From: Ignelater luminosus
Taxonomy: Eukaryota; Arthropoda; Insecta; Coleoptera; Elateridae
NCBI GenBank assembly: GCA_011009095.1
Contig: VTPC01000674.1
Span: forward strand, 386,267-450,266
Length of the DNA: 64,000 nucleotides
Reading direction: 5' to 3'
Shown here: one piece after another, positions 21,901 through 36,900 of the stretch
Position numbering within the stretch: position 1 is the stretch's first letter
Layout of the letters: every line of letters begins with the position of its first letter
Position numbers and translations under genes: made by a program
The notes under the pieces: model-generated
The model's database searches: none
What the model saw: the letters and a program-made list of their open reading frames with translations, nothing else
Told to the model about the DNA's origin: nothing

Positions 21901-24900
21901 GAAAATACGATATTTTCGATTTCAGCGAATATGTAGTAAGGCGTGAACCTTTCTGAAAAAACAAAAACATCAGTAAATTGATCTCCAAAATAAACAACTT
22001 CTTTCTAATTTAACCGACTTCGTACGGTTACAGAGTTCCCAATTAATGGTGAGCCTCGAATTTGGGACACACTATTATAGCCGAAATAACAATAATGTTT
22101 GATAACCAAGTTATTTAATCCGGTTATATTTGATATAAACCTTTATTTTGCCTATTTTCGTAATTGATCTCTCAGTATTGGATTTTAGCGTATTGTTTTA
22201 AGGACCGTCGAAGAGCCTAACATATTGCGTAAAAAGCAGCAAATAGACCAAGTGTCAAAAAGAAAAGATGTAAAACAAAATTGCTAGTCTAAACAATAAT
22301 ACACATATTACTGTTTTGTATCTAAAGGGATATATCAAGTTACACACACTTTCCTTTGGAAGGCTTTGTTCTAACACAGTTTCGAATTCTTCTAAAGGCT
22401 CGAATTAGTTCTCCTATATATTGGCTATCGAGCAAAAAAAATCGAAGTTTGGTCAATTTAATTGTAATGACGAAACCACAAACGGCAACAAACTGATTCC
22501 ACTAAACTAACAATGCCCGACTTTGAATCCACTTAATTTTTTGGGTTTTTGCCTCTAGGTGGTGCGTCGTTGCTCGAGGTGGTAATTAAAAGAAAATAAA
22601 GATGATAATGTATTTCAGAAATCGTAGAAATTCGTGAAGTCGTCATTTACGGACATTTGGCAAAAAATTGTGTACTAGACGTCTTCAAAGTAACTTTTAA
22701 GGGCACGTGGTTTACGGACGAGCCTATGTGCTTCTTCCTAAAGTAACACTGTAGAGACATGTACATAACATAACTACCCGGGATTGTTTTACTTCGAGTT
22801 GCAAATTGCAATTTTCTGGGGAAAAGCACACTTGATTTCATTTTTACTCGATAGTTTAGCCGTACTGTACACTGAGGTATAAGTTTTGCTTCAGTTTTTC
22901 TTTTAGATTCTAAACAAAAACAGTAACAGTTATTTTAGTCAAAGAAATAGCAGATTGACTGCCACGGCTGGATGTATAGTCAGTAAATCTTAATTTTTGC
23001 CTTGTGATTAACATAGTAAACATAGTTGTTTTGCGAATTGTTTAATTTTTCTTTGCAAATGTAATGATTATTTATTAAATTAAAATCATAAATGTCACAT
23101 TTTTGTTTTTTTTTCTTGATAACCAGCGCTTTTAGGCTGCAAAAGTCTCCTTTTGGTTCCTGTTAATTAATATAAATCAGCGAAAAAAAATGATTTCTTT
23201 TTTAGTATGCAAGTTGTTTTGTTTTAGAATTAGAAAACAAACGCTATCTATGTCTTTTATGTCACCCACGTTTAAAAAAAAACAAAATACTAACGAATCG
23301 ATATTACCTGATTGCGAATAGTGATTGGTAAGTAGAAAACATTTTTTATTATTTTCATTCTGTTTAACATTATAAATCCATCCAATACGTAGTTGATAAT
23401 ACAAACTTACGAATTTTAACTCCCGACTTCTTTTGTTTACCAAATTATACTGCGGAAGTATTCAAGTATTAGGGTTTATAAACTGCAATAGAAAGTACTA
23501 TTCTCGAAATCCCAATTTTAAACAAAAAATGTTATCTAACTTATAATACAATGCAGTTGTTTTTGAAACGCATATGCCTATATTTAACACGTAAATGAAC
23601 CTAATGTACAGGATTCCATGTTAGGTAAAGATTGGGCGGGTCCTGTTCGTTAACGAACCGTTCTTGTAGAGAAAGCCTGAGAATCTATACCGGCTCCACC
23701 AAGAGATTCACTTTATTCCCATTAGCTATCAAAAGTGCAAACTCATAAATTATTTTTGCTGTTCTAAATGTTTCTGATAGGAAATTAATCAATTAGGTAC
23801 TTACTTATTCTTTTATAGGTAGAAACTTTCAATACATAAAAATTTCTAAACTGATCTTATTTCTTCAACCATCTTCAATTTATTATAAATGTCAGTATTT
23901 AATTGACAAAATTAAAATGAAAAGGAAATCTTCATTTTTTATTGTAATACCTATAGCAGTGTATTCCTTGTTTAATTTTTAATTAAGTATTGAAACGTTT
24001 CTATAATTCTAATGAATAAAAAGTTCACTGGTCATTCGCAAATAATAATAATTAATAACCGGAAATATTAATATATCAAAAAAATATTATCTTCCATCTT
24101 AACTAAGAAAAATTCTTGGTAATATATGTAACGAATTAAATCGACCGGAAATCCCACAACTAACCACGATTTCTGGAGTGGGTGATAGATATATCTTAAG
24201 ATAGGAAGCATTTTCCGTTTTTGCGGTTATTTAAGTAGCTACCAAATTTGAAAATACGGTTATTTCCTTAGATAATAATCCAAATATAGAATCTTCCTTA
24301 AATTATAACCGATAATAACCAAGTAGTTGCGTACATGCAGGTATTTTCATATTTCAGCCGTTTTTAGCAAAGAAGTTACTACTAAAAGAAGTTCAGTAAT
24401 TTACATAAAAAAGGAGGTAAATATTCTCTAGGGAATTTTTATTCATTTACACGTTAGGTGCAAGATAGTCAGGTAAAAGTGATGAGAACGCGAAATGTTG
24501 CGTTGTGTAGTTTACTGACACCATAAACGTACCGTTCTGAGAACTCTTATAATTAATAAATAATCAATTTGCATGTCTAATTTTGGATTGGTTGAATTAT
24601 AATTCTTTTATAATAGATAATCGCTTATGAAGAATAGATTGGCTTTCGTACATAATAAGGCGGTCTGTCTTATAAAATATTTTTGCGTGCGCATACAAGT
24701 AATAATTAAGTTTTATTTAGTTGTTCTTAAATATAAATTTGATTTTTTTATTAATCATTTTCCAGCATTAATCTAAGAACTTTTTGATGCATGTACCTGT
24801 TTAGGCTGGGAATGATTTTTGAACGTTTACTTTTTGAATTTTGAATAATTGTCTAATATTATTTTTATTATTATCATAATTCGTTTCGTTTTTCTATTTG

Positions 24901-27900
24901 CAAGTTTGTGTAATTTTTCTCCTCAATCCAGTTCATCATTAACGTACAGATTTGTCGTTTATATTCTCACAAGAGACGTGACTCGATGTGAAGTGGATTG
25001 TGAAAAATCCGCAATTTTAATGTCTACTTGTAATGCAGTTGTGATTTTATACTGCATAGCGAATTATATTTAATGAAAAATCGTTGTTAAATAAAGAAAT
25101 ATTTATTACAAATTAGTATTTTGTTACAAGCTTCAACATTCAAGTTGTTCGAAAGACTAACTTAGTTAGATTTACTTCAGATAATTATTATCTAGCTCAT
25201 TACTAATTACACATAACCATATGATGATCCCGTCCAAAGGAAAATTAATATTTACATCAGCAATGTTCTGAGAGAGGAAAATCTCAACTTTTATTAAAAC
25301 AAAGAATTGTGATTTATGGGAAAAATACAATAATGAATAATAACATGATATCATCTACAGCGACCAAGCTCAGAAAAGCCCCGGAAAATATGCGAACTAA
25401 TTTCAATAACAAACAACGTCGACCAATCAGGAGCGTAATTTTACTCGAGTACAGTAACTGTATATGACCCCATATTTGAATAGAGATTTTTAAGACAAGT
25501 TCAATGATAAGGATTGCTGTACTTATCTTGAATGGTTTTGGAGATAATCGCTATCTTTTGTCAGGGGTTTCCCTATTAAAAAGTATGGAAACACGCTACT
25601 CTTGCAAAAACGGTAAGAGATAAACAAATGAAATTTGGAGCTCTTAAAGTAGGCATTGTTGGCCTTGTTTTGCGAAGAGAGTTAAGATCAAATCTTCAAT
25701 TGTTTTTTCGTACGGCCGCCATCTTGAATTTCTTTAAATGGATCATCCTGTATATGATCCCGTATCTCGATAGGGATTTTAAAGGTGAATTCAACAATAT
25801 AAGGGTTTCTATACTTATCTTGAAAGGCTTTGGAGATAATCGCTATTCTTTTGTTAAGGATTTCACCATTAATTTTTATCAAAATCTAGTTACCCGTGAA
25901 ACAGCAAAGGCAATGATGTGCGATTATTTTATAAGTAATTAAAGTAAAAGAAAACCGTACAAATTTTGGCCTTAGCCTATTTATTTAAAATAATAGATCG
26001 ATGCTAGAACAAACTAAACAGGTGGAATAAGACCAAATAGTGACGAATTGATAATAACAAAAACACAATATAATTTTATAAGAAGTGTTCAAAATGCGCT
26101 GCGTTAACTTCTTGGCACTGAAACAATCCCTTTTGAAATGTTCGTAAGGAATTTTGCAAGTAATCGGGGGGAACTACTTGCATTACGAATCTGTCCTGGA
26201 AGTTAAGAAATCCTTGACAAAAGAATAGCGATTATCTCCAAAACCTTTCAAAATAAGTGTATCAACCCTTATAGCATTGAATTTTGCCTTGAAAAACCCT
26301 ATCGAGATCTGTGGTCATATACAGGGTGATCCATTTAAAGAGATTCAAGATGGCGGTCGTACGAAAAAACAATTGAAGATTTGTTTTTAATTGCCTTCGC
26401 AAAACATGGCACAAAATACCTACTTTAAGCTCTCCAAATTTCATTTGTCTATCTCTTACCGTTTCTGCGGGGGTATCGTGCTTCCATACTGTTTAGTGAC
26501 CCTGTATATTGCCGACTATATTGCTGTTTGCATAATAATGTTACTGCCAGTTAAAAAATCAGAAAAACGGTTATTGCTGTATATCGCCGAGTTATTGCCT
26601 CTATATCACAGGCCGAATGTACAATTATCGCCATGGGTAGGAAACCTCTCGGAGAAAACAATAAAAAGAATCCATAAAACATATTTTCACAGATTTTTGT
26701 ATTTCACACCAAACACGATCCAAGACGTGATTTTCTCTTTTTAATTGAACGCAACCTTGCTTTCAATACCATTGATTAGCTTAGTTTTAATACTGTTTAC
26801 TATTTAGTGATATGCGGTTACACACAGTTCTTTTTCTTTCGTTTTAGAAAGTTATTGGCCAAAAATGATTTTTTTTATGTTCAATATAATTAATAAAAGA
26901 TATAACACTAACTGAATAACAACACGAGTTGTAGTTGAATAATGTTTCTTTCGCCCATTGACATTAAAACTCAAATCATATACATTTATAACTGTATACA
27001 TAAGTTATAAAGATAAATTCTCAATTAGCAGTAATAACATTCGTGTATGTTGGTGGTTCACACTTTGAATGACGAGGTTTATTGTAACCTGTGAAATCTG
27101 GTCCTCACCGCGACATAATATTAGCATTATGTGTAAAACATATTTGGATTAAGTTGATTAAAACATTGATACAGGGGTGACTGCATGAACATCACCTACG
27201 GTGGCGGCATCTAAAGTTGACTGTTGTATTTCGTAGTATTTAGTTTTGATTCTCTAGGTTGAAGGCTTATGTGGCCCGCTAGACCCCGGGTGCACTGGTT
27301 ATCCATTCCTGGTCTAGGCGGTAAAAGTCCATTTTCACTGACAGTTGATATTAAAAGAGCTTTTTACTATGAAAAGCAGAAACAAAGATGTACTCTATTA
27401 AAAAAAATCAAGTATATATGATCTATCGTAGTGAAACGATGAAAGCAATCGCGGAAGTATGTTCTTTATATTGTTAGTTGAATTCTCTATCTGATTTCTT
27501 TGTTTTACCCCACTGTGTTTAGTTTTTTATGTTTTTATTGATAACAGAGATATTTACTTATAAAGTATTTAATTTGGAAATTCTTAGGTAAGAAATACTT
27601 GCAACACTATTTATATTCTGCCACTTTTTACATTTATCTAGAAAATTAATAAGACGAGTTTTCGCGACCTGTGTCTTTCCCTACTTTATCAGGAGAGGGT
27701 GATGGTCAATGGTCCTTGTTGAACCCCGGGGGTTTTCGAAATCTAAAAAATGAGTATGCTGGAAAAAGCTATTTTTGTCACTTTGACCCAGTCGTTTAAG
27801 AGGATTTCATTATGTGACACTTAGGTTCGGAGAACGAACGAGTTGCCAAAAATTTTTGGCATACTCATTTTTAGGCTAGATCTTGTAAAAACAACGAGGC

Positions 27901-30900
27901 CGATTTCGAAGGTTTTTGCGTAGAGGATTCCTCCGGGGCCCAATAAGGACCATAAACCTTCCGCCCCTGCAAAGGGGAGAGGGACAGAGGTCGAAGAAGT
28001 AATCTGGACCTTACTAATATTTTCCTAAATAAATGTAAAAAGTAGTAGAAAATAAAGAATGTTGTATTTTTTACCTTGTTTTTATTAATTTGCACGACAC
28101 TATAGGTATTTACTTCACGAAAAGTTCCACGGCTATTTGAAATTTGGCGTTCCGGACCGGAAAACTTCAGATAAAGTATTAGTAGGACCGTCAGACCAGC
28201 TTTAAAAGGCTCGATTGGATCAATTGTCTCAATTTAAAAATCAATCTTGTCAGGTCTGTTTGTTATTTGCAGAATCTATTCTTTACATCAATGGTTTAAA
28301 ATTATTAGACTAAAGTTGAACTGAGCACCACATATTGTTTGGCATTATAAGAAAGAAGAAAGAAAAATGCAACCGATCTGAAAAGGGGCTGGCTCAGAAA
28401 TTCAACAGATTCGGAAAGCTCGAATCTGTAATCATGTTTTTGTCATGGCGCGCTTTGATGAAACTTTTTTTAGATCACAGAAATATTTGATTTCCAGTAC
28501 GAATAAATTCTTTATGATTTTGTTTCACTGCTGCACATTTAATTGTCAGCAATAAGTTTCATGTGCAAATTGCGTTTGAAAATTTTCTTCCTGGCGAGAA
28601 AATGTTGTAACTAAAAGTATGAGATTAGATCATAAATGACGTATCTCAATTGATTTTAATATAATAATAATATTACTCTTTCGAAGAATTAGCTTAAGAA
28701 TCGCAATCTAAAACAAAGGAAATAATTAACATACCAAAATAAGTGATTGTGCTACTAATGGAAAATCCCTGAACATTTTGTTTGGTTTGTTTTATCATTA
28801 GAATGTAGACTAAATAAAAACAAGCTTTAAATATTAATAATAGATTTAGTTTTATCTTTTTCTGATTTCTGAATAAAATTATTGAGAGAAGTAGTAATAA
28901 TAATTTATTTTAAGCACTTGGGTTTTCATTCATTGTATATAATTTAATAATTCTCATGAATAAACTTGACATAAATGAATTATGAGAAATATCTTTGGTA
29001 ACATTAATCAAAATGAAGTCGTAAGAACCTGCTTAGTCAATTCAAATAGTTTTATTATAGTGTGTTATGTACCTTGTGCATTGTCGACACAATTTCTGCC
29101 ATATCTTATTGAACTTTCATATAATGATGTGTGTTTTGGTAGAGAACAGGATGTATTCTTTGATCGAAAAGTTGAAAATAAGGATGTGAATTCCGCATTA
29201 GACAGGTACAAATTTTACAAGGATGAATTAGATCCGATCAGATGGAATCGATCCACAAAGTTCTTCTTATTTTCAGTCTAAAAAACAAATTAAAACTGAT
29301 TTTTGCAATTTTGAAATCTTCAGACTTTTTCTTAATAAATCGTGTACTTTTCATAGTCGACATGGAAATGGAATGTAGGTTATGATTTGTGATTGTGATA
29401 CTAGGTAAGTGTGGAATTCAATTCAACGTGCCCGTTAGCTTGATTCAGAATTTCTTAGTATATACCTCCATTAGCGGTGGTGATACAGGAGAAACTTAAA
29501 ACATTACGTTGATTTTCCAAAAGATTGGTGCTGTATTTTTCGTAGAAAGCATTGTTTTCGGGTAAAATCAAATTTTATTAAATCTTGCAGTTGGAATGGG
29601 AGGAACGTATTCCAAAATTTATTCGAATTTACTTCATCTCTAAAAAAAACCCTGTCTGGAATCTGAATATGGTGATCTAGTTTTTGGTACATTTTCTCAT
29701 ACAAACTTATAATGGAAAAAAACAGTTTTGTAGTTGAAGATTCAGTACAGACCCACTAAACCCAAAATCAAAACATATAGGACTTAAAAAAGCAACAAAT
29801 TATTTCTTTTCGATGAGTTATTGTTTTGATGCATATTAGAAATCAAAATTGGAAGAACCAGGATTTCAGATTGTATCGATTGAGATTTACAAATAATAAT
29901 TTAGACACTTTAAGATGGGCTATTTCTGTAGATTTAACTAATGCAAGGTATCAATGAACAGGACCAATCAAGAAATTGGCCCAAAACCTGCAGGGAACGC
30001 GTTAGAGATTAATAACAGAATTACCATCTACGTATATGTCGCTATTAATCATTTATTAAACAAAACAGGGTAAACGCGCACGAATACTTGGATTTTATAT
30101 CATCTTAATCTTTTCTCCGCTCCAAATTGCAGCTAAGCATTGTTAAATATCTTTCAAAAAAACAAAAGGTTGATAAATGATTCAAAGTAGCTACCAAACG
30201 CTAAAATTCTGTAAATAGTATGGGGTACTTTGATTAAATATACAAAAACCACTTGAAATTCGCAAAACTGTAAAAATGTATCATACAGACCTCACACCCA
30301 AACAGGATTGCGTTTAAGGATATGCTACTAGGTACGTGATGATGTTGCACACCAACATTTTTAAGACGTGTTGAACTTCGTAACGTAACATTATGACGTG
30401 CCATTCATTTTTGTTGATTTTCAGGGGCCTATATTGCACTAAACGTGTTACTTTGTACAATGCGGAATCGTCACTCATTTGGTTATTATTAGACACTATT
30501 TTTTGGTGCGAGGCGGTGCAACAGGTTAGAAATATTTTTTGCAAAGTATTTGTCATTTCTTACTTGGACATCGTGCAATGTAAAAGTAAAACGCTACGAA
30601 GTAGTTTTGTTCTCTATGCATGTTCTGTTTTGACCGTCCAAACTAGCTCAGCATTGTCGCGTAACAATCTTTTGATGTGAAAAACCGACAAGCTTGAAAT
30701 ACTGTATTGTTGCACAACAAGGTTCGCGACGATGTTCGTGGGACAGTCCAAATTGACGGTTTCTTTATTGGGCGACAGTCTTCTATTGTTTGTCTGTACG
30801 CTACTAAGATTGCTAACCAAACGCAGTTATTTACTACAATTTTTATTCTACTTTTGAAGATGGCATTTCTGTTTCTTTCTAATTTTACTTTTTTAATAGT

Positions 30901-33900
30901 TTTTTTTTGTTTATTAAATAAGAAGTTTATAAAGAGTCTTGAATGAAAGATCATTTTCAATAAAATTATTTAGAATTCACAACATTGATATCTTAACTGT
31001 ATAGGGTGGTTATATAATGTACCTAATCTTAGCTATAAATTATAGTCTAAATCGCCTACATAATTTATTTTGTAAAAGTAAATGTTGACAGGATGTATGC
31101 AGGTGCATTAAATCACCGAAAAAATCCTAATTTTTTATTATCCAGTAGCTAAAATTTGTTGGAATTCACAGCATAAATATTCATTTCTATTTTATAATGC
31201 AGCGTACCAAGAAATTAACAGAAACTAAATATAATAGACTTTTATACTAATGATGAAGAAGAGGACTATATGATGCGCACTGCTAACTGTAACGAACAGG
31301 TTTTATTTCCGCGCTATAGTGTGTGAAAATGCGCTAGATCCGCGAGGAGACTTAAACGCGCGATGAGAACACAAACCTGATTGCTAGATGACATAATTCT
31401 GTCACGCTAACATGAATAGTTAAGGGCTTTGCACACGTATGTAAATAATTCTGATTTAGATGTTGGAAGAAGAAAGTTAAAATTTGTAAATTTAGGATAA
31501 ACTATTTAACAGTTTGAATTTACAGTACTGGTTACATTTTAGACTTTCTGCTGCTAATCTGCATAATGTAATAAAACGAATATTTGCTTTCACATAATTA
31601 GTACGATAAACTAAAAAGTTGTCGCCAAATACAGATATGGAAGTAGTACACGATGGCTGTTATCTTATACAAGTACAAAATTTATTGGTAACAAGAATTG
31701 TTAAAACCTACTTTTCTATAATCAAATTAGTCAAAATTTCCCAATTAAATCTTCACACTTGATATAAGGCTCTTTCACTCAGGCTGATTGAAAGGAATGT
31801 TTGAGAAATCTATCTTAAGAAGGGAATTTATTTTTCTATAGACTTATAAAAGCCAATCATGATTAATGAACTTTTACAAAAAAAAAGTTAAAATATAAGA
31901 AAAATTGGACGAAGAGTATTGCAAGAATTCTATAGAACTTTTTTTATGAACGAAGGAATCCATTTTTTGCTTTAAGAGCAAATTAAGTAAAATCATTAAT
32001 TATACCTTATTAGAAGTTTTAAAGTTCGGTTAATTTGCTCTAAATTGCTACTAATGACTGGCTAAATGATGCGGAGGTGTACAACAAGAGTTTAAAGCAA
32101 TTAATTACAGATTGCGTTTGAATGTGGAAAAATGATTGCAAAACAAACGATTTTATTGTTCTTACATTGTCTTCAGTATGTATGAAATCTATTTTAATTT
32201 TCGTTCTGAATCTTGTGGTACTATTTGCGAACTTTTCTATTTATAAGACGGTCACGTATTTCAACAAATGTGATATGCCTATGAACTCTGTAATGTCTCC
32301 GTTACTTACTTAATCAGCATTCTTGTACTGGCAAGGAGTCTTATTATATTACAATTTGCATGATGCTTTGTAATGTTCTGTTACGTTTATACCAGGTAAG
32401 TCAGCAGTTAAAGGCGAATTAAAACAGACAATAAAATTTTAGGAATACGTACATTGTGCAAGAAGACAAATCGTACTACTTATTTGTTTTTATAGGTGTG
32501 GTAGATAAAAGTGAGATTTAAAAAGATGGATAACTTCCGCGATATTTTAAATATGGCACGCAATAGTCCCGAGGAAGATCTAAAACAGCTTAATAGAATG
32601 TTCTATTTTTCGGTATTATATTTTTATATTTTTTATGCTACTCATTTACTCACATCTATAAACCCAACGAAAGTAAGATTTTCCAGCATAAGTGTTTGTT
32701 TGCTTCTAATAAAAAAGAAAGAAAATATAAAATAACATAATCTTAAATCACAAGTAGCAAGATAAATACTACAAGTTGTGACATTAAAACTTATCGTCTT
32801 TTTATACTGTCCGAACCGCATTGCAGTTCTGCGGTCTTATAGTTGACAGTTCTACGAGATAAGATAGTATAAACATTCGTGGTTTTCAACTCTACCGCAA
32901 ATACTAGTGTTTGTTCCTTGTGCATTCTCATCTGAAACTGTCTACGCTTATCTTTGTTTTCTTATTTCGTTACCATAAAGCTTTTACGTACTTTAAAACA
33001 TTACACCGAGTTATTTGGCCTGAGTATCCGTGCAACCTCAAGAATCCATAAAAGATGTACTATGAGATTTTTACTATAATATCTAAAAGTGGTGTGGCAC
33101 GAAATGCAATGTAGTTTGACAAAAGTGGCATAAAAACTGTTTTTAGAATTATTTTGTTTTTTATAATAACAATTGTAATTTTTTTTGAACCAACAATCCG
33201 GATTAGTTTAAATTTGGGGTGCATATTTGATATTGAATTTTGATAATCTTATACAATGATGAAAGTAGGTGCTGGTTTGGTAATGCAACTTTACTATAAG
33301 TATTTCGTCATCATTTTGCACGTGGATTAAAACTGAAATTCCTGTCAGTCGGCTTATAAATAGAACGACAGTAAATTACCATAATACGTGCATTCTATGT
33401 ATAGAAAATTTATCATCAAACAATATCAAAACATTATAAGAAAGAATTAAATGGTCAAAATTGGGTTTTCAATTATAAAATTGCCTATTCCGTACTATTC
33501 TGACTTTCTAGTCGTTTCTACTACCTTTTAAATCAACTTATTTTACTTTACCTACTTTTGCTTAAGTAAAGTAAATTCGCGTATTTTTTTCTTCGTTTCG
33601 ATATCTGCATTTTTTACGTCAAGGTGAAATAGTTCTAGATTGAACGCACAATACGCGGTAAATACGAGTACTTAGCATTTTCTAAATTTTCTTTTACCCT
33701 CTTCTATAAATGATATAGCAGGTATAACTTAATTAGTATCATCTACTGACAAAGTTTATTTAGCAAAAATAAGTATGTTTTTGATTAAGGGCACTGTTTT
33801 GGATTCATCATTCAATGTGGGCTGCTACTGATTGGGAGAGTTTTCACATAATTCTTTATAATTTTCTTTTTGGCAAAAGCACTATTTCCATTTTTGTGTG

Positions 33901-36900
33901 ACCCACTGATGAAACGATATTTTAATCCAAAAGCAGGAACAATATGTGAAGCACGTAAAATAAGTCTTGTTTCAAATATGTAAATCGAGCCAAAAGGCAT
34001 TTGGCACCAATTGATACATCGAGCTGTCTTACTTAATGTCACTCATACATATATCTTCCTGATTTCGTGTAAAGGATTACTTTTATCAGTGTAGGTTATT
34101 TTTCTCTCCCAAGTTTGATAAGAGAAAATGATCAGTATCTGTTACTACTAAACGTTTTATTTGCACAGACTTGAAGACAATTAGTTAGGTGATCTCCATT
34201 AGTTTTAAATGCGCTGTTACGGCTTGTTTAAGAAATTATGTAAGTAAAACTCGCTGCAACAAACAGGAATTGCCTCTTACCTCTTCTGTAATAGCTCTTA
34301 AGATAGCCTCAGAGAAAAAAGTCTGATGTAGTCAAATCGGGAGATCTTGAGAGCCATTTTATGTCTTCGAATCATCAAATTGATTCGTTTGGAAACATTC
34401 CCTTTTTTGTCGAAATCTTTCATTTACTTAAAAATTGTCTTTCTCATTGGATTTCTTCTGGCTCAGCTTTAGAGCTCGTTTAATTCCTTGTTTATTAACA
34501 TTTAAATACAGCTTAAATATTAATTGTACAGAAAATTCAAAATATAAAAAAGGCACTTTAGTCACTTTGCCCTACATAGCCGGGAAAAAGATCTAATGGA
34601 AACATTCTTTACAAAAATAAGTAGCTTGTACCAGGTGCATGACTCTCCAATAAGCATCACGAACATTGGATCCGATCTTCCTGTGGTGTATCTGCGTACG
34701 GCTAATTGCACACCTGACAGAAGGAGTAGTTACTCTCTTATTTTTTGATGGATCTTCTGACAAAATGTTTCTAAGATTTCTCTGAGCTTTTCCAATTGAC
34801 TTCTTTATATTCTTGTCAGAGCTTGTGACTTGTTTTCTCATATCCCTCTGTCTTTTCGGCTGATCTGCAGAGAATCTTTTCTAAGATTTTTCTTAGCTTT
34901 TCCGATTGACTTCATTTTTTTTATAGATTATGACCTTGTTTTCTCATAGGTGTGCTAGTAAGTAATTCAGCTTGTTGGAATTTCCTGTTCCTCTAGCTTA
35001 CTTTTGGCAGATCAGCTGTTGAACAAGGACGAATATGATGTCGATTGAAGCTTGGGTTGGGAAAAAGAAACGTGCACCGAAATTGTAAGAGGGGTTGGGA
35101 TTGATGATATAGGAGTTTCTGGACTTGAAGAATTCACTTTGATCGTTGAATCTGACTGATGAACATGAGCGAACGTGGATAGTGATTTAGACTGCATAGA
35201 TAACTTGTTAGTAGTTCTAGAGGATAATTTGGGCGACACTAGAATTTTGGGATTTTAGGGACTTGCAAGGGATGCTGACTTTGGCTAATCAGAGAGAGAA
35301 ACTGGTGCATAGCCACTCTCGAAGAAGACATTTGAACTGTACGGCCAAATCCAATCCACTAAAGTGCATGCTGAACTGTTGCCGCTATTATGTAGGCAAG
35401 TCATTGTTTTTGGTAGCCGAAACGTTTTGCAAAACGACATATAGTACAATTACATTACTCTAATAAATTATGTTTGAAACATGTAGAATATTCTTCATAT
35501 AAGCCGGTCAAAAAGTGAATATTTATCCGCTTTACCCGATGTATGACTAACGTTTGTTAGGATATGGAGGTTAATTGAATGGGAAATGATGAAACTTCAA
35601 CAGCAATTGTAAAAATACACAACCACACGTAAAATACCAATATTTCTTTAATGCTACTTACTAATACATGCGAGTAATGACAGTTATTTACTTTGCCCGA
35701 ACCTACCCTACTATCTATAAGGAATAGAATATTAAAAAACGGTAAACGCAATAACAGAAACTTCAACAATATAAAAAGAATATTTCGTTATTGTTTTTGG
35801 TTCTCTATGAGGTAAGGCTATGGACGTGAATTTTGTTTTAAATGGAACGCCCACCTATTCTGATACTATTGAATAAGTGGTCACTTTGATGGTTTTGGGC
35901 TATACAAGGTTGTAAATAGTTATTCTTTTGTTTTGAATAAAGACGATATTTTAGATAAAATTTTTATATACATATTAAGATAATAGTGATGTTAAAACCC
36001 AATTGTGATTCGCCAATTAAAAAATTCTGATTATGCTCAACTCTTATTCATATTAATATTATAATTACTCCATTATCTAGGAACTAGTATTAGATAACAA
36101 TCGTTGGTTAACAAAGACATGAATCTCATAAGAGCAATACGTTTTTTGTTATAAAGTGAAAATTCGCACGAATGGTTAACTAAATATGAACAGAAAAAGC
36201 TAAAACAGAGATTACAGAAGTAGACACTAATAAGCCCCGAATGTTACAAAAATCACTTGGTTAAACAAAAATGACCATTGCTGCTCAGGGCTTGAAACCT
36301 GAATGCAATGTAATTGCCTTAACTAAATTTGTTTCATATCATTCAAACAGTTTTAGACTTATCAGCTGTGTTTAAATTAAAGCCACCATTGAATCTCATT
36401 CTGCGTATTAACATTACTTGTAAAATTATACATTCAAGTGGAATGCTAAAAGAAGTTTTTTCTAAACTTTATTCACACGGAATTTTTAACATACAATGCT
36501 TAAATAATAAATTTTATGGTTTTACGTCATTTCCCGAAAGATGGTACATCCTTTGTACAAATACTTTATTCATTCAGAAGTTTTATTAGTGGAAGCCACA
36601 GATTAAAAGAAGAAATGACACTTTTACCATAATATGGTATAATCGCATTCTCTTCATATCTCTAATATATTAGCGGATTTAACGGTTTTTGCATTTTTAG
36701 CGGGCCATGATTTAAGAGCGAATGTTCAAGACTGATAAATGTGCAGAATCAAATCGAAATTTTTATTTTGATTTCAGAAACCTAATTATTTAGTTGCAGT
36801 ATGAAATAGTAACACTACTATGTATTTAATGTATACATGGAGAGAATATCAAATTTCCTTTTTCAAATAGAAAGAGTGAAATTGTATGCACGAGATATGC

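Noticed and set aside
30314-30960. Cluster of overlapping 68-105-codon frames on both strands
   Set aside because: No domain, splice signal or consistent strand; chance openness is the simplest reading, though an old repeat is possible.
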